The notes: generated from the letters alone by a model not told the origin. Counted from the first letter of the stretch, positions 1-7,428 are shown. The stretch is DNA of 64,000 nt from Rhodanobacter sp. B04 (GCF_002001125.1 NZ_MUNV01000019.1:26890-90889), one strand, 5' to 3'. A program made the numbers and translations.

Positions 1-1
1 G

Positions 2-664
2 CGTCGCGCCGGCGATGCGCGCAGTGAATCGTTGCAGGTCAACAACGCGCTGCTTGCCCGGATGTCGGAACTGAATCTGGACATGGCTGCGCTGTTTCCC
101 GGCATGCAGGTGCAGTTCACCGAGTTGCTGCGCTTCCCCGGCGTGATGCAACAGGCCGAGATGGATCCGGAAGCGCAACAGGCCGCCTTGTTCGATGTGC
201 TCGATCGTGCGCTCGATGCACTCACCGCCACCCGCGAGCGCGAGGGCGAGAAACTGGGCGAGATCCTGCGCGACAAGCTGGACGGCATTGAGCGCGTGGT
301 TGCCGACGTACGTGGCTGGATGCCGGAGATCCGCACCGCGTTGCGCGCACGGCTGGAAGGGCGCCTGGCCGATCTGAAGCAGCCGGTGGAACCGGGGCGG
401 CTGGAGCAGGAGCTGGTGTTGCAAATCACACGCACCGACGTCGACGAGGAACTGGACCGCCTGACAACACATATCGGCGAGACACGCCGCGTACTCGGCC
501 TGAAGGAGCCGGTCGGTCGCCGGCTGGATTTCCTGATGCAGGAATTCAACCGCGAGGCGAACACGCTCGGTTCCAAGTCGGTCGATGCCCGCAGCACCAA
601 TGCCGCGGTCGAGCTGAAGGTGCTGATCGAGCAGATGCGCGAACAGGTGCAAAACATAGAATGA
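2..664 (+). CDS. yicC: YicC-family protein, 5' end cut by window
   Basis: The reading frame is open from base 2 and about 220 residues are visible; family members are usually near 290, so roughly the first quarter lies outside the window. The C-terminal part is typical of YicC/YloC: a charged helical region and a conserved end (FNREANTLGSKS, then ELKVLIEQMREQVQN). Family members are stress-related endoribonucleases in enterobacteria and Bacillus; that role is known for relatives and only inferred here. In many gammaproteobacteria yicC lies close to gmk. Here gmk is 12 kb downstream, which marks the insertion between them. Confidence 0.93.
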   Translation, partial: RRAGDARSESLQVNNALLARMSELNLDMAALFPGMQVQFTELLRFPGVMQQAEMDPEAQQAALFDVLDRALDALTATREREGEKLGEILRDKLDGIERVVADVRGWMPEIRTALRARLEGRLADLKQPVEPGRLEQELVLQITRTDVDEELDRLTTHIGETRRVLGLKEPVGRRLDFLMQEFNREANTLGSKSVDARSTNAAVELKVLIEQMREQVQNIE

Positions 665-713
665 TGGTTCACGCCATCCCATAGCATCCCGCCGAACACT
701 TGAAACCTCTCTA

Positions 714-736
714 AGCCCGCATCTAGCGGGCTTTTT
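714..736 (+). terminator. Rho-independent terminator after yicC
   Basis: A 7-bp perfect stem (AGCCCGC / GCGGGCT) with a 5-nt loop is followed by five T residues. It lies 50 bp after the yicC stop and is the last host-like feature before the insertion. Confidence 0.8.
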
Positions 737-782
737 GTTGGGTCAGGTCTGCCCGTAGCGTCCCACCGCATCTCGCAGTAAT

Positions 783-804
783 CTTGTACCCACAGTTGTA
801 CCCA
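783..804 (+). repeat. attL-like direct repeat, left end of integrated element
   Basis: CTTGTACCCA-cag-TTGTACCCA. The same arrangement with spacer tgg recurs in the same orientation at 9181-9202. This copy lies just upstream of an integrase gene, so the pair is the best candidate for the element's attachment sites. The exact crossover cannot be placed from sequence alone. Confidence 0.6.
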
Positions 805-837
805 TGGGGTACAAATGGCGCTTTTTGTGGGTACAAG
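796..837. repeat. Inverted TTGTACCC cluster upstream of the integrase
   Basis: TTGTACCC-atg-GGGTACAA (796-814) is a perfect 8-bp inverted repeat around 3 bp. A further inverted copy, TGGGTACAAG (828-837), mirrors CTTGTACCCA at 783-792. Four copies of one 8-9 bp word in both orientations, ending 26 bp before the integrase ATG, look like recombinase or excisionase binding sites or an autoregulatory operator. Confidence 0.55.
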
Positions 838-863
838 CTGTTTTCGGCGCAGGTGAGGCGATC

Positions 864-2135
864 ATGGGCAAGCTGACCGACGTGGCGATCCGCAACTGGA
901 TCAAGGCTGGGGAGCTGTTCGAGGGGCGCAGCGACGGCGAAGGGCTGTCCCTGCGCTACCGAGAACGGGATAGCGCGCCCCGCTGGCTGTTCCGGTACCA
1001 GATGGGCGGGAAGGCCCGGGTGCTGCAGCTCGGCAGCTACCGCGACCTGTCCCTGGCCGATGCACGGCGAACGGCCAAGGAGATGCGGGCGCGGGTAGCG
1101 CTGGGTTTCGACGTGGCGGCCGAGAAGAAGGAACGCAGGCAAGAAGCCGTCGCCAAGATTGACGCGGTGCGCAACGCGGTGACGGTGAGCATGCTGGCGG
1201 ACCAATACCTGACCGCACGGATCATCGGGCGCTGGAAGCACCCCAACATCGTGCGCAGCCGGATCGAACGGGACATCAAGCCCGCGATCGGCTCGCTGAC
1301 GCTGGCTGATGTGCGCCCCTCACACATCGACGCCATGCTCAAGGGCATCGTGAAGCGCGGCGCTCCGACGATGGCCACGGACGTCCTGCGCTGGGTCAAG
1401 CGGATGTTCGACTACGCCATCAAGCGGGAAATGGTGCTGACCAACCCCGCCGCGGCGTTCGACCCTTCCGATGCGGGCGGCAAGGAGGATGCTCGTCAGC
1501 GCTGGTTGACCCGGGCGGAGCTGGTACGCCTGCTGGGGGCGATGAAGGTCGCCAAGGGCTGGGTCCACGAAAACACCCTGACGGTGAAGCTGCTGCTGAT
1601 GCTGGCCAACCGCAAGTCCGAACTGATCGAGGCGCCCATCAAGGAGTTCGACCTGGACGGGGCTGTCTGGCACCTGCCTGCCGAACGCACCAAGACCAAC
1701 ATGGCGATTGATATCCCGCTGCCCCATCAGGCGGTCGAGGCGCTGCGCGAGCTGGTACGCATGGCCGGGGAAAGCGCCTGGCTGCTGCCGGCGCGCAAGA
1801 TGCAGTCACGCATGATCCCGCACATCGACGTGAACACCGTCAACGCGGCCATGGCCAAGAGCATCCGGCCGCTGATGGGCGAGGAGTGCGAGCGATTCAC
1901 CATGCATGACTTCCGGCGCACCGCACGCACCCACCTGGAGGCGTTGGGCACGCCGCCGCACATCGCCGAGCGCTGCCTCAATCACAAGCTCAAGGGCGTT
2001 GTGGGGATCTACAACCGCCACGACTATTTCGAGGAGCGCAAGGCTGCCCTGCAGGCCTGGGCCGACCTGCTGACCGACCTGGAAGCGGGCGACAGCGGCA
2101 AGGTTGTACCGATCAAGCGCAAGAAGGCTGGTTAA
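864..2135 (+). CDS. P4-type tyrosine recombinase / integrase
   Basis: A 423-residue site-specific recombinase with an N-terminal DUF4102-like arm-binding domain (about residues 1-90), a SAM-like core-binding domain (about 105-200) and a C-terminal catalytic domain. Visible catalytic elements are an Arg in the ANRKSEL segment, the H-x-x-R box (HDFR, residues 348-351), a later His (LNHK) and the probable nucleophile Tyr383 (IYNRHDY). It would cut and rejoin att sites to integrate or excise the element. ATG 864 is chosen over the upstream in-frame ATG 804 because 804 lies inside the att-like palindromes, while 864 has AGGTGAGG just upstream and begins the usual domain sequence. Confidence 0.92.
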   Translation: MGKLTDVAIRNWIKAGELFEGRSDGEGLSLRYRERDSAPRWLFRYQMGGKARVLQLGSYRDLSLADARRTAKEMRARVALGFDVAAEKKERRQEAVAKIDAVRNAVTVSMLADQYLTARIIGRWKHPNIVRSRIERDIKPAIGSLTLADVRPSHIDAMLKGIVKRGAPTMATDVLRWVKRMFDYAIKREMVLTNPAAAFDPSDAGGKEDARQRWLTRAELVRLLGAMKVAKGWVHENTLTVKLLLMLANRKSELIEAPIKEFDLDGAVWHLPAERTKTNMAIDIPLPHQAVEALRELVRMAGESAWLLPARKMQSRMIPHIDVNTVNAAMAKSIRPLMGEECERFTMHDFRRTARTHLEALGTPPHIAERCLNHKLKGVVGIYNRHDYFEERKAALQAWADLLTDLEAGDSGKVVPIKRKKAG

Positions 2136-2186
2136 GTCGCAACGCATGCAATGGCAGCATGAAGAATCGGGCCTAGCCCGGTAAGC

Positions 2187-2220
2187 GGTGGCACCGGGTG
2201 GTAGTGACACCCGGGCCACC
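2187..2220 (+). promoter_or_regulatory. Stem-loop in the leader of the small-gene chain
   Basis: GGTGG and CCGGGTG pair with CACCCGG and CCACC, with small bulges. No T tract follows, so it is not a simple terminator. It sits 33 bp upstream of ATG 2254 and its TAGGAGG ribosome-binding site, which suggests an mRNA leader or processing structure. Confidence 0.5.
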
Positions 2221-2253
2221 TTCCACAATCACGACCGTTAGGAGGTCGAAATC

Positions 2254-2550
2254 ATGGCAAGTGAAAGTGTAGCAACCGCGCATCAAGCCGTCCGCGACGC
2301 GTTGGGCCAGTGGCCGGAAGACGTTATTTCGCAGCTGGAACCCGCATCAAATGCGCTGTACTGGATCGAAGCGATCTTGCGTATAGCATCGAAGCAAGAG
2401 AATCAACGCCCGCACACTGACGCCGCGCGCATGGTAGAAGCCGCGCGGTACATCGCCACCGACTTCGCCAACCTTGCCGATTGCGAGCGAGAGAGCATGC
2501 ACGATCACCTGCGCGAGCTCGACACCACGACAATGGAGGCGCAGCCATGA
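2254..2550 (+). CDS. Small unknown protein of the integrated element
   Basis: 98 residues, acidic and mostly helical, with no signal peptide, membrane segment or cysteine motif. The start is supported by a strong TAGGAGG seven bases upstream of ATG 2254. It is the first of three genes that overlap by four bases (ATGA), so they are probably translated in a coupled way. Small helical proteins of this kind are common beside integrases in xanthomonad islands, but I cannot name a function. Confidence 0.65.
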   Translation: MASESVATAHQAVRDALGQWPEDVISQLEPASNALYWIEAILRIASKQENQRPHTDAARMVEAARYIATDFANLADCERESMHDHLRELDTTTMEAQP

Positions 2551-2882
2551 GGCCCCCTCCAGTATGTTGTGACCGCTGCGGCAAGCCAGTAGGTGGATCG
2601 GTCGCATTCGCTTGGATCGAACGCGAAATGGGCGCGGCCTCCTTTGCCTGGGTTGACTGTGGTTGCGGCCGTGGCAGCGTTGAATCTGCCATCAAGCGAC
2701 GCGCAGCTCGCGTTTCCCCTCAGTGGGAGCGCGCGGTTAGAGCCGCTATCGCACGGAATAGGAGGTCACGAAAGCGTAGCGCCACGGTGAGAGCCTCAGC
2801 GGAGTATCTCGTCTTACAAGCCGCCTGTTCCTGCCCCGACTGCAGGGCTGTCATCGAAGAACGCCGAGTCGCGACAGCATGA
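2547..2882 (+). CDS. Small cysteine-rich, probably zinc-binding protein
   Basis: 111 residues starting at ATG 2547, which overlaps the previous stop (ATGA). Three cysteine clusters are visible: CCDRCGK near the N terminus, a CGCG segment near residue 45, and CSCPDC near the C terminus, separated by an Arg-rich stretch. This suggests zinc ribbons with a nucleic-acid-binding middle. Related small zinc proteins occur in phage and island early regions. The function is unknown. Confidence 0.6.
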   Translation: MRPPPVCCDRCGKPVGGSVAFAWIEREMGAASFAWVDCGCGRGSVESAIKRRAARVSPQWERAVRAAIARNRRSRKRSATVRASAEYLVLQAACSCPDCRAVIEERRVATA

Positions 2883-3094
2883 ACGCGCAGATCACAAAAC
2901 GTCGCCGACCAAAGGGCACAATCGCGTCTGGCAAAGTGCTGTCATTCATTCGTGCCAATGGCGAGTGGCTAGCGTTGGTGGTGTTACACACCTCTGAGCG
3001 TAACCTTCCCGTGCTATCGAGGATTGTTCCTATCAGCGACCTCAAAGGATCGGCGCGACGCAAGGCTGATCGCTGGCTGGAATACTTGGCCTGA
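2879..3094 (+). CDS. Small basic unknown protein
   Basis: 71 residues, starting inside the previous gene by an ATGA overlap. The N terminus is strongly basic (KRRRPKG), followed by a predicted beta-rich middle and a short helical tail. No family was recognised. The tight overlap with the two genes upstream supports it as real and as the last member of the chain; about 90 bp separate it from the next gene. Confidence 0.55.
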   Translation: MNAQITKRRRPKGTIASGKVLSFIRANGEWLALVVLHTSERNLPVLSRIVPISDLKGSARRKADRWLEYLA

Positions 3095-3186
3095 CCCGTT
3101 CAACGCCGCGCCTAGGCTGATCCCCGAAAACCGGGCACCTTCCCCGGCTGGCGCGGCACCTCTTGAAGGGCGCAGAGGTGTGCGTG

Positions 3187-3834
3187 ATGTTGCTTGACCA
3201 ACATTTGAAGCAACGCAATGAACGAGAGCCGAAGGATTACGCCAGCCAAATTTTGGATTCGGTAACAAATTCACTCATCAAGTTGGAGATAGTCCAGGAT
3301 GAAAAGCAGTTCATTGATGAGCTATTCAATCCCATGGTCTCTGTAGTTCACAAGGGTTGCGGGGGCGACGAACTCTACGAATTTCTCTCAGATGAAACGA
3401 ATATTCCCCAGGGAAAAGAGGTCAACAATCGGAAGGCATGGGCGCAGATAGCAATTGCCTATTGCGTGCAGGCGCTGCGGGCTTCCGATAGTGGCGACCT
3501 TACTGCCGCGTGGACCTATGTTGTTGACGCGAGATTTGCTGCAGATGCTGTGTTGAGCAGCATTCTTGACCGGGCGGCTGCCATCAGTGCGAGGAGCAAT
3601 GTTGGCCGCATAGGTGTAGCTGCGAAACTTGCAAATGACCCTGTGCAAGCTGCGAAGGCCGAAGCTAAAAAGCTGTGGCTGGAGCGGTATGCCGGGGAAC
3701 ACCCGAAGCTGCGTACCAATGAACAGTTTGCAATTGAGGTCATGCGGAGATGGCCAGCACTCAAAAGCTCAAAAGTCATTTGCGGCTGGTGCACGATGTG
3801 GAACAAGGAAGTCAAAAGCAAGCCTGCTAGCTGA
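3187..3834 (+). CDS. Unknown 215-residue protein of the element
   Basis: Helical and acidic in the N-terminal two thirds, with a basic C-terminal segment of about 55 residues (AKKLWLERYAGEHPK to the end) that resembles a small DNA-binding domain seen in several phage and island hypotheticals. ATG 3187 is preferred over the upstream TTG because AGAGG lies 8 bases before it. Base composition is visibly richer in A and T than the core genes, consistent with horizontal transfer. No enzymatic motif was found. Confidence 0.6.
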   Translation: MLLDQHLKQRNEREPKDYASQILDSVTNSLIKLEIVQDEKQFIDELFNPMVSVVHKGCGGDELYEFLSDETNIPQGKEVNNRKAWAQIAIAYCVQALRASDSGDLTAAWTYVVDARFAADAVLSSILDRAAAISARSNVGRIGVAAKLANDPVQAAKAEAKKLWLERYAGEHPKLRTNEQFAIEVMRRWPALKSSKVICGWCTMWNKEVKSKPAS

Positions 3835-3896
3835 CTGGCCATCGTGCTAGCTCGCTGGCAGCGGTAGGGGATTAGATGGGAACAATCGGTTTCCTA

Positions 3897-3913
3897 CGGC
3901 GCACGGTGCGCCG
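3897..3913. promoter_or_regulatory. Palindrome upstream of alpA
   Basis: CGGCGCAC-g-GTGCGCCG is a perfect 8-bp inverted repeat around one base, ending 12 bp before ATG 3926. The position suggests an operator or a translational control hairpin for alpA. Confidence 0.5.
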
Positions 3914-3925
3914 ATTGGAGCCGCT

Positions 3926-4195
3926 ATGCACACCTCAGAATCATCGTTCCATTCTCAACTTGAGTCGAAATCCGGCTTGGCTGAAATCAAACCCGTCCGC
4001 CTGATCCGATTGCCGGAGGTCAGGCACCTGACCGGCCTGTCACGCACGCAAATCTATCGTTTGGAAGCCCGCGGCGACTTCGTGAAGAGGATCAAGCTCG
4101 GCGACGGTCCTGCTTCGGCAACGGCCTGGTTAGAAACCAGCGTCCTGCAATGGATTGCCGATCGCATCGCGGCATCGCAGAGCGCGACGGCATGA
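3926..4195 (+). CDS. AlpA-family excisionase/transcriptional regulator
   Basis: 89 residues with a central winged-helix/MerR-like domain: RLIRLPEVRHLTGLSRTQIY, then a wing (KRIKLGDG) and W-L-E near the end, the signature of the AlpA family of P4-like satellites. In such elements AlpA-type proteins activate integrase expression or assist excision; here that is inference. It overlaps the next gene by ATGA, and the stop-start arrangement suggests one replication operon with the primase and helicase-like genes. Confidence 0.85.
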   Translation: MHTSESSFHSQLESKSGLAEIKPVRLIRLPEVRHLTGLSRTQIYRLEARGDFVKRIKLGDGPASATAWLETSVLQWIADRIAASQSATA

Positions 4196-4728
4196 ACGGC
4201 CCTCAGATACGACGAACCCCAGCGTGCAAGGCAGGGGTTCGAAATCGCACACACAGCACATCTGCCACGAATCCTATCACCGCCGCTAGCCCGGCGCAGC
4301 AGCTGCTTCCACGATTGGAAGGTGTCATCACCACCGGCAAGGGCTGGCGCGCACGTTGTCCTGCGCACGGTGGCAAGTCGGCATCGGTGGCGATCACTGA
4401 GGGCGACAACGGCACGCTGCTGCTGCATTGCTTCGCCGGTTGCCAGGTGCACGATGTACTCGCTGCGGTCGGGTTGCAGGTCGGTGATCTGTTCGTCAGG
4501 CGCGACTTGCGCAGCATGACGCCTAGCGAGCGCAGTCAGTTGCGGCAGACGGCATTGCTTCCCCGCTGGAAGGCTGCGATCGACGTGCTGGTAACGGAAG
4601 CCAGTGTGGTGCTGATCGGCGCCAGCCACCTGGGCGACGGCGAACCACTGGATGACACCGACCTGGTCCGGCTCCGCGTCGCAGCCCTTCGGATCTTCGA
4701 TGCCCAGGAGGTGCTCAGTGCACGCTGA
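4192..4728 (+). CDS. CHC2 zinc-finger primase-like protein
   Basis: 178 residues. A CHC2-type finger is visible at about residues 52-85: CPAH, then LLLHCFAGC. After it comes a short basic segment (VRRDLRSMTPSERSQLRQ) and a helical tail. The TOPRIM/primase catalytic part of full-length primases is absent, so it is probably a template-binding subunit acting with the adjacent helicase-like protein. ATG 4192 overlaps the alpA stop; its own end overlaps the start of the next gene. Confidence 0.75.
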   Translation: MNGPQIRRTPACKAGVRNRTHSTSATNPITAASPAQQLLPRLEGVITTGKGWRARCPAHGGKSASVAITEGDNGTLLLHCFAGCQVHDVLAAVGLQVGDLFVRRDLRSMTPSERSQLRQTALLPRWKAAIDVLVTEASVVLIGASHLGDGEPLDDTDLVRLRVAALRIFDAQEVLSAR

Positions 4729-5920
4729 AGCGGAGACCTACAGCGCCAGCATCGACGACCTGGCCGCACGCGAGGAAGCAGCCCAGCCGATCCATGACCC
4801 GATCCGGGATGCATTCGATCGTGTGCCCAGTGATCCGGGAGCTATCTTCGAACTCCCTGTGCTGACCGCCATCCGAGAAATGCGACAGGCTGACCCGGCC
4901 GGCTATGCGCGTATCCGTGCCGAGGCCAAGAGCTTGAAGGTCAGCGTCGGCGAACTGGATCGTCTGACCATGCCCGAACGCGAAGGCAGCCGCGGGCAGG
5001 TGTTCGTCGACGTAGATCCATGGTCAGAACCGGTCGACGGTGCGGAGCTGCTGGCCGATGTTTGCCGCGTGCTGCACCAGCACGTCATAGCCGATGCCCC
5101 AACGATCACCGCCGCGGCGTTGTGGTCGGTGCACACCTGGTGCATGGACGTGCTTACGGTATCGCCGCTGGCGCATATCACGGCTCCAGAGAAGCGCTGC
5201 GGCAAGACGGTGCTGCTCACGGCGCTGTCCCGGCTCACCTATCGTCCATTGCCGGTCAGCAACATCTCACCGGCTGCTCTGTTCCGGAGCATGGAACTCT
5301 GGCAGCCGACGCTGCTGGTTGACGAGGCGGATACCTTCCTGCGCGACAATGAGGAAGCCCAGGGCCTGATCAATTCCGGGCTCTATCGTGAGACAGCCTT
5401 TGTGCTACGCAGTGTCGGTGACGATCACACGCCGACCGCGTTTCGCACATGGGGAGCCAAGGTGCTCTGCGGCATCGGCAAGCTGGCCGACACGATCGAG
5501 GATCGGTCGATTCCGTTGCGCATGCGGCGCAAGGTACCCGGCGAGAGCGTCACCAATATTCGTCTGTCCGATCGGAACATCTGGCTGAACCTGCAGGCGC
5601 GCATGGCTCGGTGGGCGGATGACAATCGGCATGCCATCACTAGCGCTCGGCCCGCGTTCGCACACGGGTTGAATGATCGCGCCCAGGACTGCTGGGAGCC
5701 ACTACTGGCGATCGCAGACCTATCCGGAGGGGAGTGGCCAGGCCGGGCGCGAGCTGCCGCCCTGGCGCTTCACGGTGTTGAGGAGGAGGCCCCCAGCATC
5801 AATGTCGAACTGCTGCGCGACATCAAGGCTGTATTCGATGAACGTGGCGCTAGCCGCATAGCCACACTTTGCATCGTCGGATTTGCAGACCTTTTGAACC
5901 TCGACCGGCCCCGTGTTTGA
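4718..5920 (+). CDS. DUF3631 helicase-like protein, probably 3'-truncated
   Basis: 400 residues. GTG 4718 has AGGAGG six bases upstream and overlaps the previous stop. P-loop features are visible: EKRCGKT (about residues 157-163, Walker A), LLVDEAD (about 199-205, Walker B) and DRSIPLRMRRK (arginine-finger region). DUF3631 proteins accompany primases in phage-like islands and probably unwind DNA. Relatives usually continue well beyond the ERGA..RI segment near the end. Here the last 25 or so codons run antisense through a zinc-ribbon gene on the other strand, so I infer a truncation near 5850-5875. Confidence 0.75.
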   Translation: MHAEAETYSASIDDLAAREEAAQPIHDPIRDAFDRVPSDPGAIFELPVLTAIREMRQADPAGYARIRAEAKSLKVSVGELDRLTMPEREGSRGQVFVDVDPWSEPVDGAELLADVCRVLHQHVIADAPTITAAALWSVHTWCMDVLTVSPLAHITAPEKRCGKTVLLTALSRLTYRPLPVSNISPAALFRSMELWQPTLLVDEADTFLRDNEEAQGLINSGLYRETAFVLRSVGDDHTPTAFRTWGAKVLCGIGKLADTIEDRSIPLRMRRKVPGESVTNIRLSDRNIWLNLQARMARWADDNRHAITSARPAFAHGLNDRAQDCWEPLLAIADLSGGEWPGRARAAALALHGVEEEAPSINVELLRDIKAVFDERGASRIATLCIVGFADLLNLDRPRV

Positions 5921-6202
5921 GGTCAGCGTTGCTGACGCTGGTGTTGGGTCTGCCGCGATCTGCGCCGTCTGCGTCGCCCGTGAATTGTCATTCTCGTCGC
6001 TGGAGTTTTCACTCGCGAAGAAAGCCCAGACGCCTAAGCCGAGGAGAAGGACGGCGATCACCTTTGCGGGCATTGGTGTCCGTTCCCATTCGCTTCCACG
6101 ACGCCGGCTCCTTGTGCCTGCGATCGGGCAACCACACGACGGACACGCTGGGGCTGAGTCGCTTACCTTTGATTTGCAATCGGGGCATTTGATCAGTGCC
6201 AT
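5720..6202 (-). CDS. Zinc-ribbon membrane protein with foreign C terminus
   Basis: The 160-residue reading frame begins with a clear zinc ribbon (KCPDCKSKV ... CPSCGCPI, residues 4-26), a basic linker, one transmembrane segment (about 47-62) and an acidic Asn/Ser-rich spacer. It then enters a VQKVCK motif that in xanthomonad zinc-ribbon proteins starts a longer extracytoplasmic domain. Here that domain stops soon after, and from about 5870 leftward the frame is antisense to the helicase-like gene. The visible C terminus is therefore probably an artefact of a deletion joining two genes. The start (GGGGAAAG before ATG) looks normal. Confidence 0.6.
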   Translation of the reverse strand: MALIKCPDCKSKVSDSAPACPSCGCPIAGTRSRRRGSEWERTPMPAKVIAVLLLGLGVWAFFASENSSDENDNSRATQTAQIAADPTPASATLTSNTGPVEVQKVCKSDDAKCGYAASATFIEYSLDVAQQFDIDAGGLLLNTVKRQGGSSRPAWPLPSG

Positions 6203-6278
6203 GGTCTTTCCCCTAGATACTCACCGGAAGCCCCGGTTAGCGCATGCCATACATGCAAACTGCAATATAGCGCTGGGG

Positions 6279-6423
6279 GTTATGTCACCCCCAAAGAGCC
6301 ATGAATCCCCACTACGCGCGCGCGTATGTGCGAGTGGGCAAACGATATGTCTGTGCTGATCACCGCGGAGTTATGTCAGGCCCAAAAGGAATGGCGAGGG
6401 AGTTTTGTCAGCCCCAAAGGAGC
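6279..6423 (+). repeat. Three direct repeats, iteron-like
   Basis: Imperfect direct copies of GTTATGTCAgcCCCAAAgGA at 6279-6300, 6370-6391 and 6402-6423. The first is embedded in a perfect inverted repeat GGGGGT-tatgtc-ACCCCC (6275-6292). Spacing is 91 and 32 bp. This looks like a protein-binding array. Confidence 0.6.
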
Positions 6424-6549
6424 GAAAGGCGTCCCATGAACGCACACATCGCGTGCGCGAGGGTAAGGCGAAGGTGACGGCAAACCTGAGAAAGTGTGTG
6501 AAGGCCGCAGATCAGGTCTGAACGCGAACATCTTGGACAAGCACGCTTG

Positions 6550-6588
6550 GAAGCTGAACAGCTTCGTTGAATCATGACGAAAGTCATG
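6550..6588. repeat. Two adjacent perfect hairpins
   Basis: GAAGCTG-aa-CAGCTTC (6550-6565) and CATGAC-gaaa-GTCATG (6573-6588) are separated by 7 bp. Neither is followed by a T tract long enough for a terminator. Confidence 0.55.
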
Positions 6589-6647
6589 TTGTCGGGTCTT
6601 GTTGGGAAGTAGATCATGCCGTATATACAGGTTCAAGCCCAGCCAAA

Positions 6648-6676
6648 TTGATATTGGCGAGCCATGTATATACAAT
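6648..6676 (+). promoter_or_regulatory. Putative promoter and operator of the first TA-like pair
   Basis: TTGATA, 17 bp, TACAAT is a near-consensus sigma-70 promoter 31 bp before GTG 6707. The -10 region overlaps the 10-bp palindrome TGTATATACA (6665-6674), and a related GTATATACAG lies at 6621-6630. This is the usual layout of an autoregulated toxin-antitoxin operon. Confidence 0.55.
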
Positions 6677-6706
6677 GGATGACCCAGCATTTGAGGCGCT
6701 CAGAGC

Positions 6707-7018
6707 GTGATCAAATTCCTTCCCGATTGCATAAACAAGCTCTTGGTTGATCACCAGGTGTCTCAGAAGGAAGTCTTGGAGTGTTTCGCCAACGGCGAGG
6801 CGATCTATCTGGAAGACACGGACGAGGAACACAGAACTGATCCGCCATCATGGTGGTTCATGGCGCCAACCAACCGCAATCGCATGCTGAAGGTTTGCTT
6901 TATTCGAAGGGACGGCGACGTGGTGATCAAGACCGCGTTCGAGCCGAGTAGTGGCAAGCATCTTGAACTTTACCGCCAGCGGGCAGGATTGCCTTCGTGC
7001 TGGCCATCAGAGGAGTGA
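6707..7018 (+). CDS. Putative toxin, small ADP-ribosyl-hydrolase-annotated/DUF4258-like family
   Basis: 103 residues starting at GTG 6707. The pattern matches a small family often annotated as ADP-ribosyl-(dinitrogen reductase) hydrolase: an N-terminal helix pair, an EEHRTDPPSWWF core, then KVCFIRRDGDVVIKTAFEP strands. The fold is probably RelE/DUF4258-like, so an mRNA-targeting or similar toxin is an inference. It is followed 4 bp later by a CopG-type antitoxin gene, and its promoter contains a palindrome. The annotated hydrolase activity of the family is not supported by any catalytic motif I can see. Confidence 0.65.
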   Translation: MIKFLPDCINKLLVDHQVSQKEVLECFANGEAIYLEDTDEEHRTDPPSWWFMAPTNRNRMLKVCFIRRDGDVVIKTAFEPSSGKHLELYRQRAGLPSCWPSEE

Positions 7019-7022
7019 AATC

Positions 7023-7376
7023 ATGGGCAACAAGATCCCGGGAACCGCAGAGAACTGGGAGAGTGGCGAGCTTGGTCTGAATGAGGCAACCGCGCGCGTC
7101 GCATCGCCCGAAGAAACAGCAGCTATCGAACAGGCAGCTGGACTGAACATGCAGCCGATCTCAATCCGGCTGCAGAAAGACCTAGTGAGCGTACTGAAGG
7201 AAATCGCTCGCTATCGCGGTATCGGTTACCAGCCGATGATCCGTGATTTGCTGCAACGCTGGGCGGTAGGAGAGATCTCTACCATCTTGGATGAACGCGC
7301 CGTTGAGGCGAAGCGTAAAAAGGCTGAGGTAGAGCAGAACGAATCCCTTGCAGGCGACTTGCGCCAGACTGCTTGA
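7023..7376 (+). CDS. CopG/RHH-type antitoxin
   Basis: 117 residues. ATG 7023 has AGGAG about 8 bases upstream and is only 4 bp from the toxin stop. The middle (MQPISIRLQKDLVSVLKEIA, then GYQPMIRDLLQRWA) is a ribbon-helix-helix: one strand followed by two helices, as in CopG-family antitoxins. It would neutralise the upstream protein and repress the promoter through the TGTATATACA palindrome. A charged tail ends the protein, and a strong terminator follows. Confidence 0.75.
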   Translation: MGNKIPGTAENWESGELGLNEATARVASPEETAAIEQAAGLNMQPISIRLQKDLVSVLKEIARYRGIGYQPMIRDLLQRWAVGEISTILDERAVEAKRKKAEVEQNESLAGDLRQTA

Positions 7377-7405
7377 TCAACGCGTCGTCTCATGACTAAG
7401 CAAGC

Positions 7406-7428
7406 CCCCGCTTCGGCGGGGTTTTTTT
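7406..7428 (+). terminator. Rho-independent terminator after first TA-like pair
   Basis: A 6-bp GC stem (CCCCGC / GCGGGG) with a TTCG tetraloop is followed by seven T residues. Confidence 0.9.

Larger units (their letters stand above)
6203..6647. other. Noncoding, repeat- and hairpin-rich region
   Basis: About 445 bp with no credible gene on either strand. It contains three copies of a 21-22 bp repeat (6279-6423) and two hairpins at 6550-6588, listed separately. It lies between the replication-type genes and the first toxin-antitoxin pair, a plausible site for an origin of replication or transfer of the element. Confidence 0.5.

Noticed and set aside
4226..4250. GGTTCGAAATC, resembling a tRNA T-arm, considered as a tRNA or att site
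   Set aside because: It lies inside the primase-like coding region, and no acceptor, D or anticodon stems can be paired around it.
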